Assembly: GCF_900142925.1 (NCBI RefSeq)
Contig: NZ_FRCN01000007.1
Coordinates: forward strand, 372,001-436,000
Length of the DNA: 64,000 nt
DNA from: Chitinophaga sp. CF418
GTDB taxonomy: Bacteria > Bacteroidota > Bacteroidia > Chitinophagales > Chitinophagaceae
Reading direction: 5' to 3'
Both the position numbers and the translations under genes were made by a program. The notes under the pieces were generated by a model. That model saw nothing but the letters and a program-made list of their open reading frames with translations. It did not search any database and was not told the origin of the DNA. Shown here piece after piece: positions 44,179-52,497 of the stretch (within the stretch, counting starts at the first letter, position 1; each line of letters starts with the position of its first letter).

Positions 44179-45018
44179 TTATTTCTTTACCGCTTTAGCA
44201 CCATCCCAGACAAACACTTCGCGGTTAGTCGTAGTCTTTACTACCTTTTCCCCATCTTCTCCAAACTCTTCATCCTTAATTACTTTGATGATCTTTCCTG
44301 CCTGTCCGCCGGGCTCTTTAGGAAACAGTAACACTTCATCGTGGCTGATAGCGCCTGCATCGAACATGCTTGACTTTTGAGGCAATGACAGGAATTTATT
44401 GCCGGTCCAGCCGTAATAGTAATAGTCAGTCGGGATACCACAGGCTTCGCCGCTAAAACACAGGCGCAGGATGGCGGTTAACTTATCAAGTCCCATATTG
44501 CCTAACAGTTTTCCTTCAGCTGAAATGGCAAATTGTCCGCCGGTAACGATCAACTCTTCCTTATCTAGCAAATGGTGAGTGGCGCTCAGGGCCTTCAGCA
44601 CCACAACATATTTAGGATCATCTTCTTTGGCAGTGCCAGGGATCACTTTTTCGATGCCGTATAACAGCTGTACACTGTCTTTTTTGTATTGTCCCAGTGC
44701 GGCCAGTCCCAGCCAGAGGTATCCTTCTTTTTGTTTACCACCTGCTTTATAACGTACCTGCCACCACGGCGTTGTCATACCTCTCAGGGTCAGCTCAGTC
44801 TCAGTCAGTTTAGCCGCTATAACGGAATTGCCGGTAGTAAGCGAATCCATAATGGGCGCCTGTGATGAAGGGGATTGCCTGATATATGCCTTATCGGAAA
44901 ATATAGTGATGGTATCGCCTTGTTGCACTCTCCAGAGGTTATATTCAACATTACCGCTTAATTGCGCCGCAGCCGGGGTCACTGCCAGCAGCAGCATGGA
45001 TAGTAAAAATTGTTTCAT
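44179..45018 (-). CDS. Secreted protein with SH3-like domain
   Basis: The product is 279 aa with a signal peptide (1-18, ending AAAQ). Residues about 40-100 look like a bacterial SH3 domain: DKAYIRQSPSSQAPIMDSL, then WWQVRY and GYLWLGLAALG. The C-terminal 170 residues are beta-rich and carry LCFSGEACGIPTDYYYYGWTGNKF, perhaps a second domain; I cannot name it. I chose ATG 45018, because the alternative TTG at 45048 lies upstream of a -7 box at 45036-45043. SH3-type domains of secreted proteins often bind peptidoglycan peptides, but this is family knowledge, not shown here. Confidence 0.75.
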   Translation of the reverse strand: MKQFLLSMLLLAVTPAAAQLSGNVEYNLWRVQQGDTITIFSDKAYIRQSPSSQAPIMDSLTTGNSVIAAKLTETELTLRGMTTPWWQVRYKAGGKQKEGYLWLGLAALGQYKKDSVQLLYGIEKVIPGTAKEDDPKYVVVLKALSATHHLLDKEELIVTGGQFAISAEGKLLGNMGLDKLTAILRLCFSGEACGIPTDYYYYGWTGNKFLSLPQKSSMFDAGAISHDEVLLFPKEPGGQAGKIIKVIKDEEFGEDGEKVVKTTTNREVFVWDGAKAVKK

Positions 45019-45035
45019 AGGTATATTTTCATTTG

Positions 45036-45043
45036 CAAAGATA
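45036..45043 (-). promoter_or_regulatory. -7 box of the SH3-protein/NTF2-protein operon
   Basis: TATCTTTG on the minus strand matches TAnnTTTG. No clear TTTG was found at the expected -33 distance (nearest TTTA is 16 bp away). Transcription would start near 45029, 11 nt before ATG 45018. Confidence 0.35.
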
Positions 45044-45392
45044 TTCAAATGTTATTTGCTAAATGGTAAATGTTACCCAAGGCCGGTATACGACATTTTT
45101 CAGGTACTAGAGAGGGGCGGGGCTTCTCAGTCAATATGCCGGATCCAGGTCTGATACCTGGCGCCGGATTATAAAAACAGGCGCTTGCTGCAACCTTCCG
45201 GATCCGGAGAAATGTCATACCGCAATGTGTATCTTTAGTCTCCGGCGTTGGCGAATGGAATACCTTTATCTTACTTACCGGGTGTCTTATTCTGGCGTTA
45301 CCAAGTCTTCACTAAGCAGTTATCAGACAATAAATCCGGCAGGCCTGTAATTTTTCGGGCGTTGCGGCGACTAATTATATAAAGCGCATACC

Positions 45393-45875
45393 TTGGAAAA
45401 AGAATTTCTACAAACAATCAATGAACATCAGGGCATTATTGCTAAGGTCTGTCGTATGTACTGCACAGAACCGGCCGATGGGGAAGACCTGTTCCAGGAA
45501 ATCGTGCTGCAGCTCTGGAAGGCCTGGCCCAGCTTTAACCGGCAGTCCAAAGTCAGTACCTGGTTGTATCGCATCTCGCTGAACACAGCGATCACCGGCT
45601 TCAGGATAAGCCGGACGAGGCCCGTTTTCCGTCCGTTGGGTTTTGATAATGACAACTATGCCGAACCGCCGCCACAGCGAATGGATCTGCAATATGCCCC
45701 GGAATTGCAACTAGCCATCAGCAGGTTGAATAAGTTTGACAAATCCCTGTTGTTACTTTACCTCGACGATAAACCTTACAGCGAGATAGCTGAAATACTG
45801 GGACTGAGCGTCTCTAACGTAGGTGTGAAGATCAACAGGGTAAAGAAGAAATTGAAAGAAATGCTACAACCCTGA
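45393..45875 (+). CDS. ECF-family RNA polymerase sigma factor
   Basis: This is a 160-aa sigma-70 type factor with only regions 2 and 4. Region 2 is at about 15-80 (EDLFQEIVLQLWKAWPSFNRQSKVSTWLYRIS), region 4 at about 105-156 (RLNKFDKSLLLLYLDDKPYSEIAEILGLSVSNVGVKINRVKKKL). The only fitting start is TTG at 45393; the first ATG in frame is at codon 22 and would lose part of region 2. No anti-sigma with an FecR domain follows; instead a 208-residue-type membrane protein lies downstream beyond a repeat array, a plausible partner. Target promoters unknown. There is a 345-bp gene-free stretch before it with nothing I can name. Confidence 0.9.
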   Translation: MEKEFLQTINEHQGIIAKVCRMYCTEPADGEDLFQEIVLQLWKAWPSFNRQSKVSTWLYRISLNTAITGFRISRTRPVFRPLGFDNDNYAEPPPQRMDLQYAPELQLAISRLNKFDKSLLLLYLDDKPYSEIAEILGLSVSNVGVKINRVKKKLKEMLQP

Positions 45876-46112
45876 TCATTGGACGCAGGTGATTTAAAAA
45901 CAATCAAGAACTGTTACGCCCCAGATCATTGGAAGTGAGTGATTTAAAAACAATCAAGAACTGTTACGCCCAGATCGTTGGAAGAGGGTGATTTAAAAAC
46001 AATCAAGAATTGTTACGCGCCAGATCATTGGAAGCAGGTGATTTAAAACAATTAAAAAATATTCCCCTGATCATTGGAAGAGGGTGATTTTAAAAACAAT
46101 TGAGAAGACTTT
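45874..46112 (+). repeat. 49/50-bp tandem repeat array, five copies
   Basis: GATCATTGGAAG (or close variants) starts at 45874, 45924, 45973, 46023 and 46069, giving periods of 50, 49, 50 and 46 bp. Each unit goes on with GGTGATTTAAAAACAATCAAGAA and TGTTACGCCC. The array begins in the last codons of the sigma factor gene and runs to the start of the next gene. From its TTG, each unit reads L-E-A-G-D-L-K-T-I-K-N, which resembles the actual start of the downstream gene (MELDDFKNKW), so the array may have arisen by repeated copying of a gene start. Confidence 0.88.
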
Positions 46113-46126
46113 TACAACTTATCATT

Positions 46127-46726
46127 ATGGAACTGGACGATTTTAAAAATAAATGGCAGCAGGAAAATGACAGACTTGCCCGCCAGCAACATAAGGCCCC
46201 GGCAGTAATTGAAGAACTGCTGGCCCATAAAACAACTGACCTCGTTTCAGTGATGAAAAGGAAATATGAAAAGATCATTACCATGATGCTGGGTAGCATG
46301 CTGTTGATGATACTGATGTTTTCTGTTATATCAGATGGTTTTGCCTACCCGGGATCTGCTTATGGCTTCGCCAAATGCATGTTCTTTTATGTACTGCTCA
46401 TTGCATTTTACTGGCTGAAATTCAGAACTGTGCTACACCTTACGTTAAGCGACTTCCTGGAGACCCGAATGACGCAACTGCTGCACGTACTGGAAAAAAG
46501 CCGCCGGATAGAGATCATTTTCTGTATCGTGTTCTATGTGGCACTGCTTACCGTAGGCCGCTTCTTTTATGGAAAGGGACTGGAGGGATTATTTACCCTG
46601 CAGATGCTTGGCCTGTTTTCATTGTCCCTTGCCTTTGCAGGCGCCATGATTTGGTTGATAGCCCGGAGACATACCCGGCAGATCAACGAATTGAAGCAGT
46701 ACCTGCAGGAATATAGGGCTGCCTGA
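46127..46726 (+). CDS. Membrane protein, probable partner of the ECF sigma factor
   Basis: This is a 199-aa protein from ATG 46127; a TTG at 46100 in the repeat array is in frame but less likely. The N-terminal 60 residues are cytoplasmic and helical (MELDDFKNKWQQENDRLARQ), a start commonly seen in Bacteroidota proteins encoded after ECF sigma genes. Four membrane segments follow (about 67-87, 95-113, 138-158, 165-185), then a short basic tail. It has no known anti-sigma domain such as zinc-binding HxxxCxxC. Position after the sigma factor suggests it holds the sigma factor inactive, but this is inference. Confidence 0.75.
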   Translation: MELDDFKNKWQQENDRLARQQHKAPAVIEELLAHKTTDLVSVMKRKYEKIITMMLGSMLLMILMFSVISDGFAYPGSAYGFAKCMFFYVLLIAFYWLKFRTVLHLTLSDFLETRMTQLLHVLEKSRRIEIIFCIVFYVALLTVGRFFYGKGLEGLFTLQMLGLFSLSLAFAGAMIWLIARRHTRQINELKQYLQEYRAA

Positions 46727-46793
46727 TCATCGTTTTCGTTGGTGGCACAACAGAGAAATAACCTGAATCAATACCTTGTTACGGTTCCCTGGT

Positions 46794-46828
46794 ATGGCCC
46801 CCGGGAGGAACCATCATCCCGGGGCCAT
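46794..46828. other. GC-rich hairpin
   Basis: ATGGCCCCCGGGA (46794-46806) pairs with TCCCGGGGCCAT (46817-46828) apart from one bulged C, with a 10-nt loop. There is no T tract on either side, so it is not a standard terminator for the upstream gene. Role unknown. Confidence 0.55.
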
Positions 46829-47075
46829 CGTTTATCCCACTGTATTACATCCTCGATCCCGTCGTTACGCCAATCCCGTTTTTGCGCCATCATAGAGGAG
46901 GGCATCATCGTCCCCGGGTTGCATCGTCATTTTTGTCAGGCTATTATGGTCCTCATTTAATACCTGGGGACATGCAGCATTCAATCAACGTCATAAATGC
47001 ATAATCTTCTCATTTTCAATTCATTTTAAGATTGCTTACAGGCTTTTATCGCTTCAGACACAGTCTGGTAAGTAC

Positions 47076-47212
47076 TTGTGTTCTATATCTCCATATCACT
47101 TAATCGTCATCTGGATATCGCTTTGTCGTCATTTCTATATCGATTCGATATAGAAATGACGGTGAAATGATATGGAAATGACGGTGAAGCGATATAGAAG
47201 CATCGAAACCAT
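47076..47212. repeat. Palindromic array of six 22-bp iterons
   Basis: Three 22-bp units of the form GATATaGAAATGACGgtgaa run rightward from 47147, 47169 and 47191. Three more run leftward in the opposite orientation, ending at 47141, 47119 and 47097. The two innermost units form a perfect 17-bp inverted repeat, CGTCATTTCTATATCGA (47127-47143) and TCGATATAGAAATGACG (47145-47161), with a 1-bp spacer. The outer units are more diverged. Noncoding. Confidence 0.85.
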
Positions 47213-47768
47213 ATCAATACCAGAGCGGATCATAAACGGAAAAAAGGAGACATTTTCTGCATTCAGCCCGTCTGTGGCGGGTTACGTGTTTATGGTCCTG
47301 GGGCCAGCCTGGAATGGTGGCCCATCCCATTCCAGGAGGGATGCAACGTTTCAGGGCCACCGTTACGTCGGGTATAAAGCGTATATGAGGATCATCCATG
47401 CTGATGTGATGGCAGTATACCATACCCATCATCGTCCTGATAAGCAGGTCCCAATATATTATCGTAGGGAGAGCGGAAGTAGCAGCGGTTTCAGATGGGA
47501 ATGGCGGGCCTTCGGCTCTCGGGTGACACGACCGATGTTGTTCAATCCTCATTCAAACCCTTATTCGATTGACAACGCTCCATAGCCATCCAGAGAGGCG
47601 CCGACCGCCATCCCATACTGAAACCGGGCTACTTAGCGATCGAATTTCCAAGACCTCTAAAGCACATGTATTCGAAGTCCAACCTAAAGGCATGGTAAAG
47701 GCATGGTAAAGGCATGTATAATGCCCCGAAAATCCTGATTAAAACCATGATGGAAATCATTCGCTACA

Positions 47769-47820
47769 ATCAGCTCCGGCAGGAGCTGTGTGTTTGTAGC
47801 CCCGGGTGATAACCCGGGGG
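47769..47820 (+). repeat. REP-like dispersed element, copy B
   Basis: The best-preserved copy. A 6-bp hairpin AGCTCC-GGCA-GGAGCT is followed by GTGTGTTTGTAGC and a perfect 8-bp hairpin CCCCGGGT-GATA-ACCCGGGG (47800-47819). The same order is found at 18760-18810 and in the 78-bp array at 37755-38030. It is 40 bp before the radical SAM gene. Confidence 0.7.
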
Positions 47821-47859
47821 ACGGGGATTTCCGTTATTTATTAATAATTTGCATCCAAA

Positions 47860-50067
47860 TTGAATGATTTGGGTGCTTCTGTTTTCCTGATTACACCGCC
47901 TTTCACTCAGCTGAATACGCCTTACCCGGCCACAGCTTACCTGAAAGGCTTTTTAAATACTAAAGGAATTACCTCTTTCCAGTCTGACCTCGGTATAGAG
48001 GTAACCCTGGCCCTGTTCTGCAAACAGGGGCTGCAGGAATTGTTTAGCCTGATCAATAGTCAGCCGGCTGAACACTCAGACAACATCACCCGCATTATAG
48101 CCTTGCAGGATGATTACATACAGACCATCAACGATGTGATCCTTTTTCTGCAGGGCAAGAATCCCACGGTTGCCCATCGCATCTGCAAACGGGACTTCCT
48201 GCCGGAAGCCGGCCGTTTTGCCCAGCTGGAAGACCTGGATTGGGCCTTTGGCTCCATGGGAACACAGGATAAAGCCAAACACCTGGCTACGATGTACCTG
48301 GAAGACCTGTCTGACCTGATCATGGAATGTGTGGATGAGCACTTCGGGTTCAGCCGTTACGCCGAAAAACTCGGCCGTTCTGCCAATAGTTTCGATGAAC
48401 TTTATGCCGCTTTACAGGCAGAATACACCTTCATAGACCGTAAACTCATAGATATACTGGAAAAGCATATGGCAGCTGTTCAGCCTAAACTGGTGGCTAT
48501 CTCCGTACCTTTTCCGGGTAATTTGTACGCCTCCCTCCGTTGCGGACAGTGGATCAAAGTCCATTACCCCGGCGTGAAGATCGCCATGGGCGGAGGCTTT
48601 GCCAATACAGAACTGCGTTCTGTTTCCGACCCGCGTGTGTTTGAATTCTATGACTTCATTGCACTGGATGACGGCGAAGCGCCGCTGGAGAACCTGGTGG
48701 CCCATGTGGAAGGCCATAAGGCGCTGAATGAGCTGAAACGCACCTTTGCTATCATTGACGATAAGGTCACTTACCTGAATGACAAGGCCTGCGGGGATTA
48801 CAAGCAAAGCCAGGTAGGTACGCCCGACTACAGCGATTTCCAGCTGGATAGTTATATCTCAGCCATTGAAGTGGTAAACCCCATGCACCGCATGTGGAGT
48901 GATGGGCGCTGGAACAAGCTGACCATGGCCCATGGCTGCTATTGGGGCAAATGTACCTTCTGTGATATTTCCCTGGACTATATCCGCCTGTATGAACCGA
49001 TCGCTGCCCAGCTGTTGTGCGACCGTATGGAAGAGATCATTGCGCAGACCGGCCAGAACGGGTTCCACTTCGTGGATGAAGCAGCACCTCCGGCAATGAT
49101 GCGGGCGCTGGCGCTGGAGATCCTGAAAAGGAAGCTGAATGTCAGCTGGTGGACGAATGTGCGCTTTGAGAAAAGCTTTACCCGCGACCTGTGTCTGCTA
49201 CTGAAAGCTTCCGGTTGTATAGCCGTTTCCGGCGGACTGGAAGTGGCGTCCGACAGGCTCCTGGAACTGATACAAAAAGGTATCACCGTGGCCCAGGTGG
49301 CACAGGTGAACCGCAACTTCACAGAGGCAGGTATCATGGTCCATGCCTACCTGATGTACGGATTCCCAACTCAGACGACCCAGGAAACCATCGACTCCCT
49401 GGAAATGGTGCGTCAGATGTTCAAAACAGGGATTTTACAGTCGGCCTTCTGGCATCAGTTCACGATGACCGCCCATAGTCCCGTAGGACAGCACCCTGAA
49501 ATGTTCAGTGTGCGGAAAGAGACAGAAGAGATAGGCGCTTTCGCCAATAATGACATCGTACATATTGACGAAACAGGGGCGGAGCATGAGCTTTTCGCCT
49601 ATGGATTGAAGAAGTCCTTGCTGAATTATATGCATGGCATCTGCCTGGACGATCCATTACAGAAGTGGTTCGAATTCAAGGTGCCGAAAACGAAGATCGT
49701 CCCCGACTATATAGAAAAAGCATTGCTGGAAGACCAGTATGCCCCTGCCAAACCAACAGCCAAAATTGTATGGCTGGGCAAAACGCCGGGTGTACAAACC
49801 ATTACAAAAACCAAGAAAGGTAGTTCCTGGGAAGTCACATCCCTGACCTTCCAGAACAGGAAGGAAAAGGCGAATATCAGCGTGAATAAGGAAGAGGGGA
49901 TCTGGCTGGCGGATATGTTGGAGAAACTATCTGTCCGTAACCAGAAGACCTATACCCTGAAAGATGTGATGGATAGTTATGCGGCCGCCGGACTGGAAGA
50001 TTTTGAGCTGTTCTGGGACAATAAACCAGTAAATTCACTGTACAAATTCGGACTATTGAAATTGTGA
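47860..50067 (+). CDS. B12-binding-domain radical SAM protein
   Basis: This is a 735-aa cytoplasmic protein. An N-terminal segment begins with SVFLITPPFTQLNTPYPATAYLKGFL, the usual start of cobalamin-binding radical SAM proteins; the cobalamin-type Rossmann part continues to about residue 290 (PKLVAISVPFPGNLY, AMGGGFANTE). The iron-sulfur cysteines are Cys360, Cys365 and Cys368 in GCYWGKCTFCD, a CX4CX2C spacing rather than the usual CX3CX2C. The TIM-barrel part follows, then a 150-residue C-terminal region. The start is TTG at 47860 (another TTG nine nt on is possible; no ATG fits). Substrate unknown. The next gene starts directly after its stop. Confidence 0.88.
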   Translation: MNDLGASVFLITPPFTQLNTPYPATAYLKGFLNTKGITSFQSDLGIEVTLALFCKQGLQELFSLINSQPAEHSDNITRIIALQDDYIQTINDVILFLQGKNPTVAHRICKRDFLPEAGRFAQLEDLDWAFGSMGTQDKAKHLATMYLEDLSDLIMECVDEHFGFSRYAEKLGRSANSFDELYAALQAEYTFIDRKLIDILEKHMAAVQPKLVAISVPFPGNLYASLRCGQWIKVHYPGVKIAMGGGFANTELRSVSDPRVFEFYDFIALDDGEAPLENLVAHVEGHKALNELKRTFAIIDDKVTYLNDKACGDYKQSQVGTPDYSDFQLDSYISAIEVVNPMHRMWSDGRWNKLTMAHGCYWGKCTFCDISLDYIRLYEPIAAQLLCDRMEEIIAQTGQNGFHFVDEAAPPAMMRALALEILKRKLNVSWWTNVRFEKSFTRDLCLLLKASGCIAVSGGLEVASDRLLELIQKGITVAQVAQVNRNFTEAGIMVHAYLMYGFPTQTTQETIDSLEMVRQMFKTGILQSAFWHQFTMTAHSPVGQHPEMFSVRKETEEIGAFANNDIVHIDETGAEHELFAYGLKKSLLNYMHGICLDDPLQKWFEFKVPKTKIVPDYIEKALLEDQYAPAKPTAKIVWLGKTPGVQTITKTKKGSSWEVTSLTFQNRKEKANISVNKEEGIWLADMLEKLSVRNQKTYTLKDVMDSYAAAGLEDFELFWDNKPVNSLYKFGLLKL

Positions 50068-51993
50068 ATGAAGCATTTTAACAGGGGAAAGCGGCTCGCT
50101 GCCCTGTGCCTGCTGCTGATAATCGCAGCACTGACAGGGACATCCGCCTATGCACAGGAGGCGGTACAGATAAATAGCACGTTACGGGAACACATTTTCA
50201 CTTACAATGAGATTGAATACCTGGAAGATCTGCCCGGTACCCTGACCTTTGACCAGGTGAGGAGCGACAGTGTTGCCGCCAGGTTCCGGTCCAGCCCAGT
50301 CAGTACACCGCAGAACCAGCACCTGGGAGCACCGGTATGGTTCCGGGTAAAGATTAAACACGACCCCACAGCGCATAGGTTTTACCTGCTGGAATTCTTT
50401 GACCAGACTATCGATGAAATAGATGCCTGGCTGCCCGATACTGCCGGCGTATACCGCAAGGAGCGGATAGGAGATAAGTATCCCTTTGCACAGCGCTGGT
50501 TCCATCATAAGAACTTCGAATTATCGCTGGATAACGACCGGCAAGGTGAAGCGGTGTGCTACTTCAGGATCAGTTCCGCCCAGACGGCAGATGTGATCAT
50601 TGTGCTGCGTTCCATTGACCGGTTTGTGTCTTATGCCCTGAGTGAATACCTCACTTTCGGGATCTTTTACGGCATGATCTTCATTTTCAGCTTCTACAAC
50701 CTGATCATGTTTATAGCCATGCGGCAGCGGCAATACCTGTATTATGTGCTCTATAACCTCAGCGTGGTGCTTTACGAGATGTGTACGGACGGTATTGCCT
50801 ATCAATGGCTATGGCCCAATGCACCCAACTGGAACCAGTACGCCTTTGCCTGGCCCTTGCTCAGTATGAGCATTTTTGCCCTGTTGTTTACCCAGCGCCT
50901 GCTGGCAGTACATGTCAGGGCGCCACTCCTGAATAAACTGATCATGGGGGTGATTGTGGCCCGTTGTGGCTATTTCCTGGCCTGCCTGCTGATCAATCCT
51001 TACTGGTTCAATTATAAGTTCATCGAACTCATACCCCTGGCGGTCGCTTTCTACACAGGGCTCTATATCTGGCTGAGAGGGTACCGGCCCGCCCGTTTCT
51101 TTGTGTTGGGGTATAGCTTTTTGTTTGTAGGCTTCATGCTGAAGTTCTTCATTATGCTGGGTTATACCTGGCTGAATTTCGGCATCGTCAGTTACTATAG
51201 CCTGAGTTTCTGTTTCATCCTGGAAATGTTCTTCTTATCCTTCGCTGTGGGCGATAAGGTACGCCTCCTGAAGAAGAAAAGGGATAAGGCACACCGCCAG
51301 ATGATCCGGCAGATGACGGAGAACGCCCGCCTGAAAGATAACCAGAACCGGGAGCTGGAAGCCCAGGTGCAGGCGCGTACCAGGCAGTTGTCAGAACAGG
51401 CGGATGTCATTGCCGCCCAGAATGATGTGCTGGTAAAGACGAATAGCCTGCTGGAAGCTCAGGCGGCGGAGATCTCACGTATGAATGCCCTGTTGGAACA
51501 GGACAACCGTCAGTTGCAGACCAATGTAGAAAAAGTGACAAGGGCGAGGGCCTTATCGACTTCCCTTGATTTTGAAGAATTCAGTAAGATCTATCCCGAT
51601 AAAGAGAGCTGCCTGCGCTTCCTGGCAGATCTGAAATGGACGACGTCTTTCCGTTGCCGGAAATGTGGTAACGAGCATTATTATCCTGGCCATCAGCCCT
51701 TTAGCCGTCGTTGCAGCAAATGCAGTTATGAAGAATCAGCTACAGCCTATACCATCTACCAGAATATCCGTATCCCGATCAATAAGGCGTTTTACCTGAC
51801 CTTCCTGGTTTACTCCACCAAGGGCAGGATCTCCTCCCATAAACTGTCAGAGATCCTGGAAATCAGGCAGAGTACCTGCTGGTCGTATGCTACCCGTATC
51901 ACTAAAATGATGGATGAAAGGAAGAAAGAACTGAAGCAGGCAAATGGTCAGGGTTGGAGTTTGCTTGTTTTAGACGAAAGAGAAGAGGCGTGA
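50068..51993 (+). CDS. 7TMR-DISM receptor with C-terminal IS1595-type transposase zinc ribbon
   Basis: This is a 641-aa membrane receptor. Signal peptide 1-29 (ending AYAQ); extracytoplasmic 7TMR-DISMED2-like beta domain about 30-185; seven membrane segments about 195-400; coiled coil about 410-500; then a region found in IS1595-family transposases. That region has a zinc ribbon (Cys530, Cys533, Cys549, Cys552, in FRCRKCG and RRCSKCSYE) and the following helical part with IPINKAFYLTFLVYSTKGRISSHKLSEILEIRQSTCWSYATRI. The DDE catalytic domain is absent; the protein stops 25 residues later. So a transposase DNA-binding module has been joined to a receptor, giving a possible membrane-tethered transcription factor. 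ATG follows the radical SAM stop with no gap, so the two are coupled. Confidence 0.85.
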   Translation: MKHFNRGKRLAALCLLLIIAALTGTSAYAQEAVQINSTLREHIFTYNEIEYLEDLPGTLTFDQVRSDSVAARFRSSPVSTPQNQHLGAPVWFRVKIKHDPTAHRFYLLEFFDQTIDEIDAWLPDTAGVYRKERIGDKYPFAQRWFHHKNFELSLDNDRQGEAVCYFRISSAQTADVIIVLRSIDRFVSYALSEYLTFGIFYGMIFIFSFYNLIMFIAMRQRQYLYYVLYNLSVVLYEMCTDGIAYQWLWPNAPNWNQYAFAWPLLSMSIFALLFTQRLLAVHVRAPLLNKLIMGVIVARCGYFLACLLINPYWFNYKFIELIPLAVAFYTGLYIWLRGYRPARFFVLGYSFLFVGFMLKFFIMLGYTWLNFGIVSYYSLSFCFILEMFFLSFAVGDKVRLLKKKRDKAHRQMIRQMTENARLKDNQNRELEAQVQARTRQLSEQADVIAAQNDVLVKTNSLLEAQAAEISRMNALLEQDNRQLQTNVEKVTRARALSTSLDFEEFSKIYPDKESCLRFLADLKWTTSFRCRKCGNEHYYPGHQPFSRRCSKCSYEESATAYTIYQNIRIPINKAFYLTFLVYSTKGRISSHKLSEILEIRQSTCWSYATRITKMMDERKKELKQANGQGWSLLVLDEREEA

Positions 51994-52497
51994 AGTGAAA
52001 GAAAGTGAAATTTATTTAAAGGTATGGAAGCGTATCAGGGTATTTATGCAATATATCCGTTATAACTAGGTATATCCCTTCATAATCAAGACTTCCAGAC
52101 CATTAACATCCAGGGTATCAAAGCGTATCATTTTATTCATAATTGGCTATAAATCAGGTATTTGTGTAAATATTTTTCATTGTCATTTGTGAAACTCCCC
52201 CTATCTTTACAACATGAAACCTGGTGATGAACAATTGTAAGCCTGGTGATCGTTATGAAATGGAAAGTTCACGTTATGCGAGAGGTTATAAAGGAGGCTA
52301 TCCAGCTTTAATGAAGAGGCTATGCGGCAGTAATGAGTATACTATCCAGCTTTAATGAAGTAGGCTATAAGGCTTTAATGAGGGATACTAACCGGCTTAA
52401 TTTAATGTGAGAATAATTTCCAGTTATTGAACTTAAATCAAAATCTAAACTGATACGAGGAATTATCCTTATCCACAAACCAAAGTACCGACACATT
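51994..52497. other. 500-bp region before the second susC, with degenerate 22-bp repeats
   Basis: No gene seen. The main feature is the repeat cluster at 52290-52405. GTATCAGGGTA and GTATCATTTTA-like strings near 52033 and 52125 may be half-sites of something else. No promoter with both Bacteroidota boxes could be identified. Confidence 0.55.
52290..52405 (+). repeat. Five degenerate 22/23-bp direct repeats upstream of susC
   Basis: Units of the form aGGCTATccaGCTTTAATGAag begin near 52296, 52318, 52340, 52363 and 52385, giving periods of 22, 22, 23 and 22 bp. The spacing is two helical turns, so proteins bound to each unit would lie on one face of the DNA. The cluster is 95 bp before susC. 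Confidence 0.65.

Larger units (their letters stand above)
46727..47859. other. 1.1-kb intergenic region with several structured repeats
   Basis: No convincing gene. It holds a GC-rich hairpin (46794-46828), a palindromic iteron array (47076-47212), three 11-bp direct repeats AAAGGCATGGT (47686-47718) and a REP-like element (47769-47820). An ORF at 47172-47585 and its opposite-strand shadow have odd composition (many His, Arg, Ser, Pro) and no homology I can see; I treat both as noncoding. Confidence 0.65.

Noticed and set aside
45874..46112. Possible CRISPR array
   Set aside because: Units are directly joined 46-50 bp repeats with no unique spacers; no cas gene is present. The same holds for the 48-bp and 78-bp arrays.
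47172..47585. 137-codon ORF in the intergenic region, with a 112-codon ORF on the opposite strand
   Set aside because: It begins inside the iteron array, has an unusual composition and no recognisable fold; both strands being open suggests base composition, not coding.
50068..51993. Insertion of an IS1595 element
   Set aside because: Only the zinc ribbon and helical part are present, in frame with the receptor; there are no terminal inverted repeats, target duplication or DDE domain.
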